Source: Moringa oleifera (taxonomy: Eukaryota > Streptophyta > Magnoliopsida > Brassicales > Moringaceae). Taken from it: DNA of 64,000 bases. Location of the stretch: NCBI GenBank assembly GCA_021397835.1, contig JAJFZO010000896.1, positions 1,404,501-1,468,500 on the forward strand, given 5' to 3'. The position numbers and the translations under genes are program-made. The notes beneath the pieces were generated by a model. The model saw only the letters and a program-made list of their open reading frames with translations. It was not told where the DNA came from and searched no databases. Below are positions 10,961 through 21,947 of the stretch, piece by piece; the first letter of the stretch is position 1; each line of letters begins with the position of its first letter.

Positions 10961-11189
10961 AATTATGGACTTGATGTTAGACATTGACTGTGTACACTGA
11001 TGCTTTATGAAATTAATGAGAATCTATATTTGTTTTTGAATTGTGAAGTTAACAAATTTTGAAATATTTTTGCATTCATACTAACCATCATGCATACATA
11101 TTTTCCATTCTAACACTAAAATAATGGATTTGGGATAACAAGATAAGTATAGCGGAAAGTAACATCTCTTTAGAAAGACATACGAACCT

Positions 11190-12800
11190 CGCTCGAAGAC
11201 AAAAGCTAATATGGAATATCAACAAGCTATTAGAGAACATGCAAAGAACCCAACATGAGATGATAAAAAACCAGCAAGAGGCACAAGAGAAGATGGCACA
11301 TAGTCAAGAAAAGATGCAGTCCTAATTCCTCTAAGTGATGAAAATAATGCAATCAATAGTTAAGAAAAAAGAAGTTACAATGGAACAAAAGGCTCTTGAA
11401 AATGTACATGCTGGGAAAAATAAGGCTTTTGTAACCCACCAAGGAAATCCCTCACCTGATTACCCACCAAAATTTACCCTTGTTCATGAATCAAGGTGCA
11501 GTGCATACACTAGGATGCCAAAAGTGAGGGAACCAATATATGTGCTTGACTTGGATTACTCAATAGAAATAAAGAAATTGAGGACTGAAAATGTCAACAA
11601 TAAGGAATTATTGCAAAAGTATGAAATGTTGATAAAAAAAAAGTGGAAGTGTTTGAGGAGGCTTGTAAATTTCTGAGGCTAGATATCTTAGACCTTAGCT
11701 GAGTGCCTGGACTAGTATTATTGCCAAAGTTCAAAGCACTAGAATTTGACAAATTCGATGGAACTAAATGCCCATGCATGCACATTCATATGTATTTACA
11801 TAAGATGCATGGATATGAGGACAATCAGAAGGTGCTTATACATTGCCTCCAAAATAGTCTAAAGGAGGAAGTGCTAGATTGGTACGCTAACTTAGGAACC
11901 TTTAAAATTCAATATTAGAAAGATCGAGCTGCTGCTTTCATGGCTCACTACCAGCACATGGTAGAGCTTGCACCAAATCGAGTTACTTTACAGAATATGT
12001 GCTAGAAAAATGACAAATCCTTCAAATAATATGCTCGATAATAGCGTAAAATTGCAGCAAGAATCCATTTGACTTTATCCGAAGATGAGTTTTCAGAATT
12101 ATTTGTCAATACCATGAAGCTCCTATTTTATGAGAAGCTGCTTGGCATGTCAAGTGAAAAATTTGTCAAGATAGTTGGGCAATGGAAGATTTTTGAGAAT
12201 GCTTATAGACTTGAATGGTTGGAGGATCAAAACAATGCGAAGAAAGCTACAACAAAAAAAAAAAAAAAGGAAGGGAAAATAAACCATATTTCTCAACGGA
12301 TTTTCTATTCACCTCCATTTTTCAACCACGACCTTATTTATACCAGTTTCTAAGGACTCCTTACCTTATGCCCTATTATTCAACCATAAAAATCATTAGT
12401 ACAATACCACGGCTAGTAACACAGCAACAACCATTGGCATTACCACCTCTTGTTGCTCTATAAAACCTTAACCAACCCAATCATCAACAAGCAAGACCTC
12501 AAAGTCAACATCCAAAGGTCCTCGTAAGATTGATCCCTACGACATATACAGAGTTGTATCCCTAATTACTAGAAGAAAGGTTAGTAGCCCCAGCATTTTT
12601 GAAACTAATACAATCTTCATATCCCAGGTGGTATGACCCAAAGGCAACTTGTGCTTATCACAGTGGAGTGACTGGGCACAATATAGAGAATTGCACAATA
12701 TTTAAGTATAATGTTTAATCTTTAGTTGATCATGAGGCCTTGAGATTTCATGCAAACCCTAGCCCAAATGTGGGCAATAATCCACTACCAATACATGAGT
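11190..12800 (+). pseudogene. gag of Tat/Ogre-like element, with zinc-finger-like box
   Basis: The N-terminal part is a Gln/Lys/Met-rich helix (11240-11330, QHEMIKNQQEAQEKM) as in Tat gag leaders. The core begins at 11703 with PGLVLLPKFKALEFDKFDGT. CPCMHIHMYLHKMHGYEDN, LIHCLQNSLKEEVLDWYANL and, after a TAG, AHYQHMVELAPNRVTLQNM follow. It reopens at 12069-12353 with LTLSEDEFSELFVNTMKLLF. These match the retrotransposon gag core. At 12648-12692 lies CAYHSGVTGHNIENC (CX2HX5HX4C), the zinc box typical of this lineage. At least four stops interrupt it, and an A-tract near 12256 shifts the frame. Confidence 0.75.
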
Positions 12801-13399
12801 AACCGACAGTTAACATGTTAGAAATAATAGTAAAAGGGATTGTTGATAGCCCCGATTAAAAAATCAAAGCTATTAGTGATAGTATGCTCACTTAAGATGA
12901 CAAATCCTTAAGCAAATACAAAAATTCTACTGGCAAGAACTCAGCCAAAAGTAATTATCAAGGTACTAATGCCTTTTCCATATAAGAATACACATGTTGC
13001 TCCTTAGAATTATTAGGTCAAGATGAAAAAAAAAAAAAAGAATCTGATGTCGCTAACATGGCAGGCAGAATCATGTTACTCAAAGTGGGAAAGTGTCATT
13101 ACTTAATAAAACCTAAAGAAAAACAAGTTACGACCCACTCAAGTGAGAAGGAGAAAGAAAAAAAGTGGGTAAAAAAATCTTGTCACTAAAGAAAAGGCTT
13201 TAGAGCTTTTAAAATTTATCAAGCATAACGAATATAATGTGATTGATCAATTACAAAAAACACCAGCAAAGATCTCATTGTTATCATTCTTACTAAGTTC
13301 AGAGTCTCATCGTGAGTCCTTAATGAAGGTGTTGAAGTATGCCCATATGCCCCATGATATATCCTTATGGGTGACTTGGCAAGAAACATGATGGCTTAA

Positions 13400-13845
13400 T
13401 GATGATGAAATTTTAATGGATTGGAGAGGTTCTACTAAGGCCTTACATGTATCAACAGTAAGGGTTATACCATCTCCAAGATCTTAATAGATAATGGGTC
13501 CTTATTGAACGTAATGCCCTTATCAACTTTGAGGAGGCTGCCATTAGATATTTCATACATGAGTCAGAGCACAATAACAGTACAAGTATTTGACGGCTTG
13601 AAAAGGGAAGTGACTGAGGTTATGAAACTGCAATGAGGATAGGTCTGTGCAGCTATAACATTGAATTCCAAGTGATGGACATTAATACCTCTTTTAATTA
13701 CTTGCTCAAAAGACCTTTGATTCATATGCCAAGGGTTGTGCCTTCGACCCTATACTAGCAGGTCAAAATGATTATAGATAATTAGTTCATTGCCGTTAAA
13801 GGAGAAGAAGACATCATAGCTTCAATTTCACAAGCCACCCCTATA
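13400..13845 (+). pseudogene. Aspartic protease of Tat/Ogre-like element
   Basis: The retropepsin core is readable at about 13478-13620: IDNGSLLNVMPLSTLRRLPL, with Asp-Asn-Gly-Ser in place of the commoner Asp-Thr-Gly-Ala; the Asn form is usual in Tat proteases. Then come MSQSTITVQVFDGLKREV and, after a shift, FQVMDINTSFNYLLKRP (about 13668-13720), matching the second strand VMDI...LLGRPW. The last Gly is replaced by Lys. Broken by shifts. Confidence 0.7.
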
Positions 13846-14430
13846 TTGCGGCTCCAAAAAACACAAAAAGATTATACATTTAGAGCATTAGAATCTTTAA
13901 ATGCTATTGAACATGCACAAGCATGGGAGCCTCGCATCTCTAAAAAAATGAAATTCCAGTTGGGGCAAACCTTAGGTAAAGGGTATAAAGTCGAAAAAAA
14001 GATTGGGGAAGAATTTGGAAGGATAGTATTAGCCTTTGATATCCCTATAAACAAGGATCAGACTGGCTTGAGCTATAAAATAACCATAGCAAAGAAAAGC
14101 CAAATGATGGAAGAAAAGAGAATAAAGAGGAAAATGTTATTTAAAGAGAAAACTTATGAGTTAAAGCCTATCGACTATATCATTCCATTATATCGAGCAT
14201 TTAGATCAGCTAGTTTTATTGTCCCTAAGGAGCCAATTCATGTTATCATCAAAACTAGAAGTCAGCTTGTAGAAGAGCTTTCTTACCTCTCGAACAACAT
14301 GATAGGAGATTCATGCATGGAGGAGAGAGATTGTGGAATCCATCCTTGTCCCTTAGGATTTTCTTTGAATAATTGGATGGGAACTAAACTGCTAGTAGTT
14401 TTCACTATTGAAAAAAATGTGATTTCCTAA
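13846..14430 (+). CDS. Protease-RT linker with G-patch-like box (194-codon open frame)
   Basis: The longest open frame in this element apart from the RNase H region. It follows the protease in the same direction. Residues about 38-62 (KFQLGQTLGKGYKVEKKIGE...FGRI) resemble the G-patch-like box between protease and RT in Tat elements, although most of its glycines are gone. The remainder is Lys-rich with no known motif. It ends at the TAA at 14428-14430. It is unlikely to be made as a separate protein; in a live element it would be internal to the polyprotein. Confidence 0.5.
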   Translation: MRLQKTQKDYTFRALESLNAIEHAQAWEPRISKKMKFQLGQTLGKGYKVEKKIGEEFGRIVLAFDIPINKDQTGLSYKITIAKKSQMMEEKRIKRKMLFKEKTYELKPIDYIIPLYRAFRSASFIVPKEPIHVIIKTRSQLVEELSYLSNNMIGDSCMEERDCGIHPCPLGFSLNNWMGTKLLVVFTIEKNVIS

Positions 14431-14799
14431 TTTTATGTTTAAATTTGATCACTATTAATGAATGTACTTTTCTATTTTCACCCAATATTTGTTTTATTCT
14501 TCACTCTTTCGTTCTCATTCATTTTCAAGCATTCAAATAAGGGATTTCCATTTTCATCTCCAAGGTCACATACAATGAATATCCCGATGCTATAAATGTT
14601 CATTTTGGATCGAATCCTAAAGAATTTCTATATCAAGATGATTTTGAATCAAAAGAAAAGGGTGAAGAACATATATTACCCAAAGATTTGTCAAGAATGA
14701 TTTAACAAGAGAAAAAAATTATGTCGCGTAAAGATGAGATTATTAATTTGGGAAATAAAATAAAAAAAAGGAAAGTAAAAATTAGGATTACTCTGTCTT

Positions 14800-15600
14800 T
14801 CGACATAAGAAAATAGTTGATAAAATTGCTAAGGGAATATTCAGACGTGTTTGCATGGTCGTATAAAGATATGCCAGGGCTGGATAGTAGTGTCATCGAG
14901 CATAAATTACCACTTAAATCCGGATTACCACCAGTTCAACAAAAGCTTAGAAGAATGAAGCCAAAAGTGTTGTTAAAGATTAAAGAAGAGGTCTAAAAAC
15001 AATTAGATGCAAGGTTTATTGCTATGGCATGTTACCCATAATGGGTAGCAAATATAGTCTTAGTACCAAATAAAGATGGCAAGGTGCGGATGTGTGTAGA
15101 TTACAAAAACCTTAATTAAGCAAGTCCTAAGGATAATTTTTTGTTGCCACATATCGACATTCTTGTGGATAATACAGCCAAATATTCTTTATTTTCTTTC
15201 ATGGATGGATATGGCACCAAAAGATATGGAAAAAACCACATTTGTCTTTAGATAACATTTTATTATGTTTAATGCCATTTGGATTGAAAAATGCCAGGGT
15301 AACTTACCAACACGCGATGGTAACCTTATTTCATGATATGATGCATAAAATAATTGAAGTCTATGTTGATGACATGATAGCTAAATCCAAGAAAGATGAA
15401 GATCATGGAGAGGATTTAAGAAAATTTTTTGAAAGATTTCGAAAATATGAGTTACAGTTGAATCCAAATAAGTGTACTTTTGGCATGAATTCAGTAAAAA
15501 TATTGGGATTTATTATAAGTAAGAAAGGTATTGAAGTCGATCTCGGCAAAGTTGAGACGATTCAGAATTTGCCACCACTTAAAACAATGAAGGAAATATA
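14800..15600 (+). pseudogene. Reverse transcriptase of Tat/Ogre-like element
   Basis: It starts with LLREYSDVFAWSYKDMPGLD (about 14818-14882), then HKLPLKSGLPPVQQKLRRMK. Then come KDGKVRMCVDYKNLN (about 15074-15115), LPHIDILVDNTAKYSLFSFMDGY and, after a shift, the open piece 15242-15601 with LMPFGLKNARVTYQ. The catalytic YVDD is in VYVDDMIAKSK at about 15360-15390. LNPNKCTFGMNSVKILGFII and GIEVDLGKVETIQNLPPLKT follow. The lineage-typical YVDD is kept, but several TAA/TAG codons break the frame. Confidence 0.85.
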
Positions 15601-16190
15601 GGGCTCTTTGGGAAATTTGAATCATATTTTAAGATTTATAACCCAATTAACAAACATATGTGATCCCATCTTCAAGATGTTGAGAAAGAATTATCCTGGC
15701 AACTGGGATAAAGAATGTTAAATATCCTTCAACAAAATAAAAGGGTATGTATCTAATCCTTTAGTACTGATGCTGCCAATCACAAGTAAGTCATTAATTT
15801 TGTATTTAATAGTGTGTGAATGGTTGTTGAGTTGTGTATTAGCACAACAAGATAAGTCTAGCAAGAAAAGCTTGTTGTTTATTACTTGAGCAAAAAGTTC
15901 ACTGATTATGAGCCAAAATATTCATTAATTGAGAAGACTTTTTACTCATTGGCTTGGGCTAAACACATACTTCTCCAATATTTGCTAAGTCACACAATGT
16001 GGGTGATTACTAAGCTAGATACCATCAACTACTTATTTGAAAAACCTCCATTATTTGGCAGGCTAGCTAATTTGCAAGTAGTATTGTTAGAGTATGATCT
16101 TGCACACGTTTATCAAAAAGCGATCAAAGGAAAGGCCATAGTAGACTTTTCAGTTGATCGTGCTAATGAAAACTACCAATCGATAAAGTT
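15601..16190 (+). pseudogene. First RNase H domain of Tat/Ogre-like element
   Basis: Degenerate RT thumb (about 15601-15780), then YYLSKKFTDYEPKYSLIEKTFYSL (from about 15880), which matches the RNase H segment YYLSKKF...EK. HILLQYLLSHTMWVITKLDT follows. The later IFEKPxLxGRxAxWQ motif is kept as LFEKPPLFGRLANLQ (about 16036-16080), with the Trp changed to Leu. The N-terminal catalytic Asp region is decayed. Part of the 255-codon open frame 15886-16653. Confidence 0.75.
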
Positions 16191-16660
16191 TGATTTTCCA
16201 GATGAGGACTTAATGGTAATTATTCTCACAGACAATGAGGAAGGGTTAGATGCTTGGAAAATGTTTTTGGATGAGGCATCGAACATTCTGGGGCATGGGA
16301 TTGGCGCAATCTTAAAGTCACTAGATGAACAATATTGTCCATTCATAGCTCGATTAAATTTTAATTCCACTAACAATGTTGCTGAGTATGAAGCCTGCAT
16401 CATGGTATTAAAAGCTACAATAGAGAAAAGGGTTGCAAAGTTAGATGTACTTGGGGATTTTGCTTTGGTTATATATCAATTAAAGGGAGAATGGACGACA
16501 AGACATCCCGAGTTAGTTTATTACCATAAGTTGGCTATGAAATTACTCAAGAGCTTCAGAGAAGTTACTTTTAATTATCTCCCTAGAGATGAAAATCAAA
16601 TGGTAGATGCATTAGCAACCTTGGCTTCCATGTTTCAAGTGATAGATGCTTAGCGAGTCT
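16191..16660 (+). pseudogene. Second, archaeal-type RNase H domain (Tat hallmark)
   Basis: Still inside the open frame 15886-16653. WKMFLDEASNILGHGIGAIL carries the first catalytic Asp, though the usual FDGA is changed to LDEA. FNSTNNVAEYEACIMVLKAT carries the conserved Asn-Asn-x-Ala-Glu-Tyr-Glu-Ala with the catalytic Glu. VLGDFALVIYQLKGEW has the Gly-Asp, and FNYLPRDENQMVDALATLAS ends the domain with the last Asp. This extra RNase H after the first one is diagnostic of the Tat/Ogre lineage. Confidence 0.8.
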
Positions 16661-17935
16661 TGTCAATTAAAATGAGTATTTTAAACTCTCTAGTGTACGG
16701 CTTAGTGATTGAAGAACCAAATGATGGAAATCCATGGTATCATGACATTCGAATTTATGTTAAGGATCAACAATACCCAAAAAGGACATCGGAGAATGAC
16801 AAAAGAACCTTGAGGAGGTTAGCCTTGAATTTCATACTAGATGGGGAAGTGCTTTACAAAAAAAGGTTTGATTAAACTCTATTAAAGTGTGTTGATGTAA
16901 GCAAGGCTCAGGTGATCTTAAGAGAAGTCCATAAAGGTACTTATGGAACACATGCTAGCAGACCCGTAATGGTTAGACAAATTATGAAACAAAGTTATTA
17001 TTGGCTATAAAAACGAATTGTATCCAGTTTGTGAGAAAGTGCCACAAATGTAAAATTTATACTAATAACATACACGTACCACCATCTTTTTTACATATTA
17101 TGAATGTACCTTGGTTATTTTCAATGTGAGGTTTTAAAGTCATTAAGCCCATTACCCCAAAAGCTTCTAATGAACATAAATTTATCCTAGTAGTCATCGA
17201 TTACTTCATAAAATAGGTGGAAGCTAGTTCTTTTTACTAATGATACTGAGATTATGGTTAATTATTTTAGAAAAAAAGAAATCATTTGTTGATACAATCT
17301 GTCGAAGCGAATCATCTTAGATAATGCTCAAAATCTGAACATTACAATTTAGCAGCCTACCATCCTAAAATGAATGGGGTACTAAAAGCGACAAATAAAA
17401 ACATTAAAAAGATAGTGCAAAAAATGACTGTAATCCATAAATATTGGCACGAAATGCTACGTTTCGTATTACATGCTTATAGGACTGCAGTAAAAATCTC
17501 TATTAGGGCTACTCTTTATTCATTGGTATATGGAATGAAAGTTGTATTGCCTAAAAAAATTGAAATTCCTTCATTAAGAGTGCTCATGGAATCTAGACTA
17601 GAGAAACAGAGTGGATCAAAGCTTGATATGAATAGTTAAACTTGATTGACGAGAAACTCCTTAAAGCTATTTGCCATGGGTAGTTGTACCAAAGCAAAAT
17701 GAAAAAAGTATATAATAAGAAAGTACGCCCAAAATAATTCAAAGAAGGTGATTTAGTGTTGAAGAAGATTTCGAAGAATGTTTTAGATCTCCGAGGCAAG
17801 TAGGCACCAAATTAAGAAGGCTTATATGATGTGAAGAGAGTATTCTCTAGAAGAGCCTTAATCCTAACTGAAATGGACGGTAATGATCTCTCTAAACTAA
17901 TTAATTCAGATATTGTAAAGAAGTATTACACTTAA
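16661..17935 (+). pseudogene. Integrase of Tat/Ogre-like element
   Basis: The open piece 16660-16875 is the connector (RRLALNFILDGEVLYKKRFD). The H2C2 zinc domain follows: HKGTYGTHASRPVMVRQIMK with the His pair, then RKCHKCK with the Cys pair at about 17033-17050. The core is recognisable as VIDYF near 17200 and, in 17370-17639, as NGVLKATNKNIKKIV (the Asn-Gly-x-x-Glu-Ala box with Glu replaced by Leu). The end reads DIVKKYYT followed by a stop at about 17933. Many shifts; two catalytic residues are lost. Confidence 0.75.
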
Positions 17936-19550
17936 AATGGGCAGTTTGTCTTTAACGAAGGAATAAATAGTGCTGGAATCATTCCCTAGTGAAAAAAAAA
18001 GAAGATAAAAATCAGTGGTTGTACATTTGCGAGAAGATCTGGGTCAAAATTAGTGTTTCAATTTTTTTTAGATAGTAAAGATTGTCAAGAAAAAGAAAAA
18101 AGAACTCTTCAAATGAGATTTGGATAAATAAATAGAATTGAAATGTTCGTTGTTCTTTATATTAGGCCCTACTATTGATCATCGTGACTTTTGATCCAAT
18201 TTATCTTAAAATTCATTTCAAATATTTTTTATTCGGTTACTTGATTATACCTTAACCAGATATCCTTTCCTTGCAAAAAAACAAAAATCTTAAAAGATAT
18301 TTATTACCCAAATTACCCTTGTAAATATGATTCGATAAAAGAGTGTCAGCTCCAAAACTAAATAGTGATTAAATTTAAAAGAAGTTATGACATTTTCGAA
18401 GGAGTGGTTGCGTGTTTCAAATTGACCAAGATAAATCTGGTGATGGATAAGAATCTTTTTGATTCCTAGTGGAGTTGAAAAAACAAGCAAAAATCTAATT
18501 TGCAAGGAACAATCATATTCATTAACATCAAAGAGACAATAAACCTAAAGTCGTTGTTAAGATCAAATTTGTCAATGTGATCAACCTCAAGAAAGAAAAA
18601 GTTTACATTTTGGTTAAAACTTTATGATAAAATGACTGAAAGATGACTGCACTTGTTTTTTTAAAAAAAGAAAATAAAAAAGGGGGAGAGAAAGAAAAGA
18701 AAGGAAAAAAGAAAAGAGGAAACAGGAAAACAAAGAGAAAGACGATTTAAAGAGGAAAAAAGAAGCGATTATTACATCTGCATAAACATGCATACATGAT
18801 GCATTTCGCACTATCTTATCTTGGAAAAATTAGGATAAACCTATTAATGAAGGCATAAACAATCTCTTGACCATCTCAAGAGCCCTTATTAGATAGATAA
18901 TTTAGTTTTCTCATTTAAAAACAAAACACTCTTTCCCCACAATTATCACAGTTATTAATAATTTTTTTATTACTAAAGATAGTTATGAGTGAATATTTTT
19001 TAGTAGGTAAAATTTTTAGATTTTTTAAAATAACTGTGAGTGGATAAACTTTTTGCAAGTTCTTAGAATAGTTGTCAATGAATGAAACGAAACTCTTGAT
19101 TAGAATAGTTGTTAATGGATAAAACTCTTCAAATTTTTTAATATAATCATTAATAGATGGAACCTTTAGATTATAGAATAACCATCCTTAAAGTGATTTT
19201 AGATTTTTCAAAATTGATGTCGTCTTTGGAACGGAGCTTTCCATTTTCAAAATTGATACCATCCTTAAAACAGAGCTTTCTATTTTCAAAGTTGATGTCG
19301 TTATTAGAACGAACCCTTTTAGATTTATTTATTTATTTATTATTATTTAGTTAAGGTTATCATTAAAACGAAGCCTTCTAGATTTCTCCAAGCATCGAAT
19401 TATTATTGAATGAAAAGTACAGGAACTCTTCAGTTTCTTCCAATATAAGTTATTTACAACACTATAGCCTTGCTGTATACAACCGAAAAGGAGATATAAG
19501 AATTGAAGAAGAGCATGTGAAGAGAGTAAAAAGGCGAAAGTTCCCATGCC
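17936..19550 (+). other. Non-coding 3' UTR of the Tat/Ogre-like element
   Basis: 1.6 kb between the end of integrase and the polypurine tract, with no domain. It contains a purine-rich tract (18655-18750, A/G only for long runs) and several related segments with ATAGTTGT and GGATAAAACT (about 18990-19200). A clean 39-bp tandem array then follows. Long, variable, repeat-bearing 3' UTRs are known for this lineage. Confidence 0.6.
19209..19325. repeat. Tandem array, 3 x 39 bp
   Basis: Units start at 19209, 19248 and 19287 with CAAAATTGAT/CAAAGTTGAT and share the positions of GAGCTTTC and CATTTT/TATTTT. Period 39 in both steps. Neighbouring sequence on both sides (TTAGATTTTTC and AGAACGAACC) looks like more diverged units. 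Confidence 0.8.
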
Positions 19551-19567
19551 TTGGGGGCAAAATTAGG
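19551..19567 (+). other. Polypurine tract before 3' LTR
   Basis: TTGGGGGCAAAATTAGG lies directly before the LTR start TGTCTTAAAT. The GGGGGCAAA-(N)-GGTGTC form is common at the 3' LTR edge of plant Tat elements and would prime plus-strand synthesis. Confidence 0.55.
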
Positions 19568-19635
19568 TGTCTTAAATTTTTACCCAATTTTTAATTCTTA
19601 AAAAATAACAAAGATAGGCACCTGTAAACATCCAT

Positions 19636-19930
19636 TTTGCAGCACATGTTGTAGTATTTTATAACAACATTAGCGCTACATTATGCAGCATATTGTAGCA
19701 ATGCTACAGCAGCATTATGCAACATATGCAACAAGGCTACAATCGTTGCAGATGTATTGTGCAGCATATGTAGCACTGCTGTAGCATATGTACCTGTATT
19801 GTGTAGCATATGCAACACTGCTACAGCATTCTGCAGTAATGATACAGTACTGCAATGTTAAAGCTGCATTTTATAGCATGTGTTGCAATGCTGCAAATGT
19901 TACAAAGGCACTGCAATAAGGAATCATTAT
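19636..19930. repeat. Clustered GCAGCATATG / GCTACAGCA repeats in the LTR U3
   Basis: About 300 bp filled with variants of GCAGCATATG, TAGCATATG, GCAACA(A/C)TGCTACAGC and TTGCAATGCTGC at irregular spacing. Many are near-palindromic (GCAGCATATG against CATATGCAAC; CACTGCTGTAGCATATG). They can fold into several hairpins. They sit 40-335 bp upstream of the LTR TATA box. Confidence 0.7.
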
Positions 19931-19971
19931 AGCTACCTACTGGTACATGAAATGGAAGTTTGGCTAAGGTC

Positions 19972-19979
19972 TATAAATA
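19972..19979 (+). promoter_or_regulatory. LTR TATA box
   Basis: TATAAATA in an otherwise GC-poor U3, followed by CTCACCTTAGC. It is the only good TATA in a suitable place in this LTR and would start element transcription near 20005. Confidence 0.5.
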
Positions 19980-20286
19980 CTCACCTTAGCTAGGAGCTTA
20001 AAGAGGATTCAGAAAGGGAGTGTTGAGGAGAGAATGTTAAGAAATTTTAAGAGTTTAGAGAATATTTGGAAAAAGTTGTAAAATGGGGAAATAGTACACT
20101 AAAAAAGAATTGGAGAGACTTTCTTTGGTAAGGGGAGATTTGGAGGAAAAATTTCCAAATATCACTTCCTCTTGAAAAACAAGGTAACCTTTTTTGATTT
20201 TATCATTACTTTTTTCTCCTTTATTTTTGTTTTTTATGGATATTTTCTTTCATTTATTTACTTAATTGTTATATGTATGTATGTAC

Positions 20287-20291
<5 letters not shown>

Positions 20292-20332
<41 letters not shown>
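20292..20332. repeat. (TA)n microsatellite
   Basis: About 20 uninterrupted TA units after TATGTATGTACATGTG. It gives rise to a spurious Tyr-Ile repeat ORF. Confidence 0.95.
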
Positions 20333-20334
<2 letters not shown>

Positions 20335-20529
20335 TCTCTTACATACTTGTATCTTTTTACTTATCTTCATGTTATTTTTACTTCCTTTTTTATTTACCTT
20401 GTATATTGATGTTTTTATATTAAGTTTTATTTTTAGTTTTTCACTCAATTTTAACTATATTTTCAAAGAAGGTGAAATCATTTTGATGTTAGTTTAATTT
20501 CTCACACAAAAAATTTAAAAATAAAAATA

Positions 20530-21150
20530 TTTTAAACTCTTAAGGACATAGAATCATTAAAGAGAGTTTTTAAAAAAAATATATTTAAAATAATAATATA
20601 TGTTTTAACCTTGTGAGAAGTATGAAAAAATCTCAAGAGAGAGATTTCATATTTTTTAATGTAAGAATTATTTTTGTTAAAAGAAAAATAAATAAAAATG
20701 TATGCTTCAAGTTTTTGAAAAATGTAGAAAAATCTCAAAAAAGAGGTTTTTATATTCTAATATAAAAAAATTATTTAATATTTTTTAAAAAAATAAAAAA
20801 ATCAAGAGGTTTTTATATAATCTAATAATAAAAAAATTATTCTAAAATATAAGTATTTCAAGTTTTGAGGAGTATGAAAACTCTCAAGAGACTAGTTTTC
20901 ATATTTCTTAATATAAAATTATTTTTTAAAAAATAAAATATTTATTTAATATTTTTGAGAAATATAAAAAAATATCAAGGGATATTTTTGTAATGTTTAA
21001 TATAAAATTTATTTTTTAAAAAATAAAGATATATTTAATATTTTTTAAGGATATGAAAAATCTCAAAACAGAGTTTTCATATTTTTAAAAAATAAAAAAT
21101 ATTTTTCAAAAAAATTTCAATAGAAAATCTTCGTATTCTTTAAAATATTT
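20530..21150. repeat. Degenerate tandem array, units about 70-100 bp, in the LTR
   Basis: The block TATGAAAAATCTCAAGAGAG + TTTTCATATTTTTTAATATA + AAATTATTTTTTAAAAAATA recurs. Copies of the TCTCAA/ATCAAG core lie at about 20631, 20733, 20802, 20882, 20972 and 21061, with a weaker one near 21115. Spacing varies from 69 to 102 bp, so the array is old or made of mixed units. Confidence 0.7.
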
Positions 21151-21947
21151 TTTTATATGACCCTCAATTATTTTGATTTTCAATTAACAGCATTATAAAA
21201 GTTAAATTTAAGACTTAGATTTAAATATTAAATATTAATTATTTGCTTGCGTTAGGGTAATGAGACTTCAAAATTATTTATATGTTTTACATAATATGGC
21301 TTTGCATGTGCATCAAAATGTTATTAAATTTACATGAATCATAATAAAAAATATATTGTGGATTAAAAAATTAAACAAGAGTGAGACCTCCATATTTTTC
21401 ATCACAAGAAATATTTTAAGATTAAAGGTTAAGCAAAAATGAAACCTCTACATCTTCTCTCATAAAATGATTTTAAAAATTAAAAGTAAAATAACAGTTA
21501 AACCTTTATATTCCCTAAAATATTAAAATTTTACTTGTTTTCACATCATATACATTTCTTTTCAAACATATTTTTGGAAATCAATTTTCAAAATCAAATA
21601 AATTTGAAAACCTTAAAAATAATCATGATTAATTGATACTAATTTTTAGGCGTCGTGTGAGTGCTAATCCTTTCCTACGCGTAATCGACTCCCGAACCCA
21701 TATTTTTAATTTCAAAAGGCCAATGTTGCCTCTCTTTTTTTTTTTTTTTTGGAAAACGAATGAATTTTGGTGTTCAATCACACCATAAAAATGATTTGTG
21801 GTGACTCCCTTTATTTTTGTTTTCTAAAATATTTTCAAAAGAAAATCATCTAAAATATATTTTTTTAAGTCACTTCAAGAATTCGATTTGGATCGAAAAT
21901 AAGTTGTTACAGGGGCTAGGCTTAACATTTCTCTTCTTATCTTAGGA

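Larger units (their letters stand above)
8290..21911 (+). mobile_element. Decayed Tat/Ogre-lineage Ty3/gypsy retrotransposon
   Basis: The domain order on + is: extra ORF with DUF7745-like and coiled-coil parts, gag, zinc-finger-like box, protease, G-patch linker, RT, RNase H, second (archaeal-type) RNase H, integrase, long non-coding 3' UTR, polypurine tract, LTR. The dual RNase H and the extra ORF before gag are known marks of the Tat/Ogre group of Ty3/gypsy. About 13.6 kb remain. The 3' LTR is complete in outline, but I could not find a matching 5' LTR, so the left edge given here is approximate. Every domain contains stops or shifts. Confidence 0.8.
19568..21911 (+). repeat. 3' LTR of the Tat/Ogre-like element (about 2.34 kb)
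   Basis: It starts with TG (TGTCTTAAATTTTTACCC) after the polypurine tract and ends with CA (GTTGTTACA). Near the end it holds the words GGCGTCGTGTGAGTGCTAAT, CTACGCGTAATCGACTCCCG and GTGGTGACTCCC, a conserved LTR-end signature I associate with Tat-lineage LTRs. A TATA box lies at 19972. Inside are the GCAGCATATG repeat cluster, a TA microsatellite and a degenerate tandem array. No second copy for comparison was found in this window. Confidence 0.65.

Noticed and set aside
18614..18811. Phe/Leu-rich minus ORF
   Set aside because: Low-complexity translation of the purine-rich tract in the 3' UTR of the Tat/Ogre-like element.
20172..20497. ORFs with Tyr-Ile repeats
   Set aside because: They are translations of the (TA)n microsatellite and T-rich LTR DNA.
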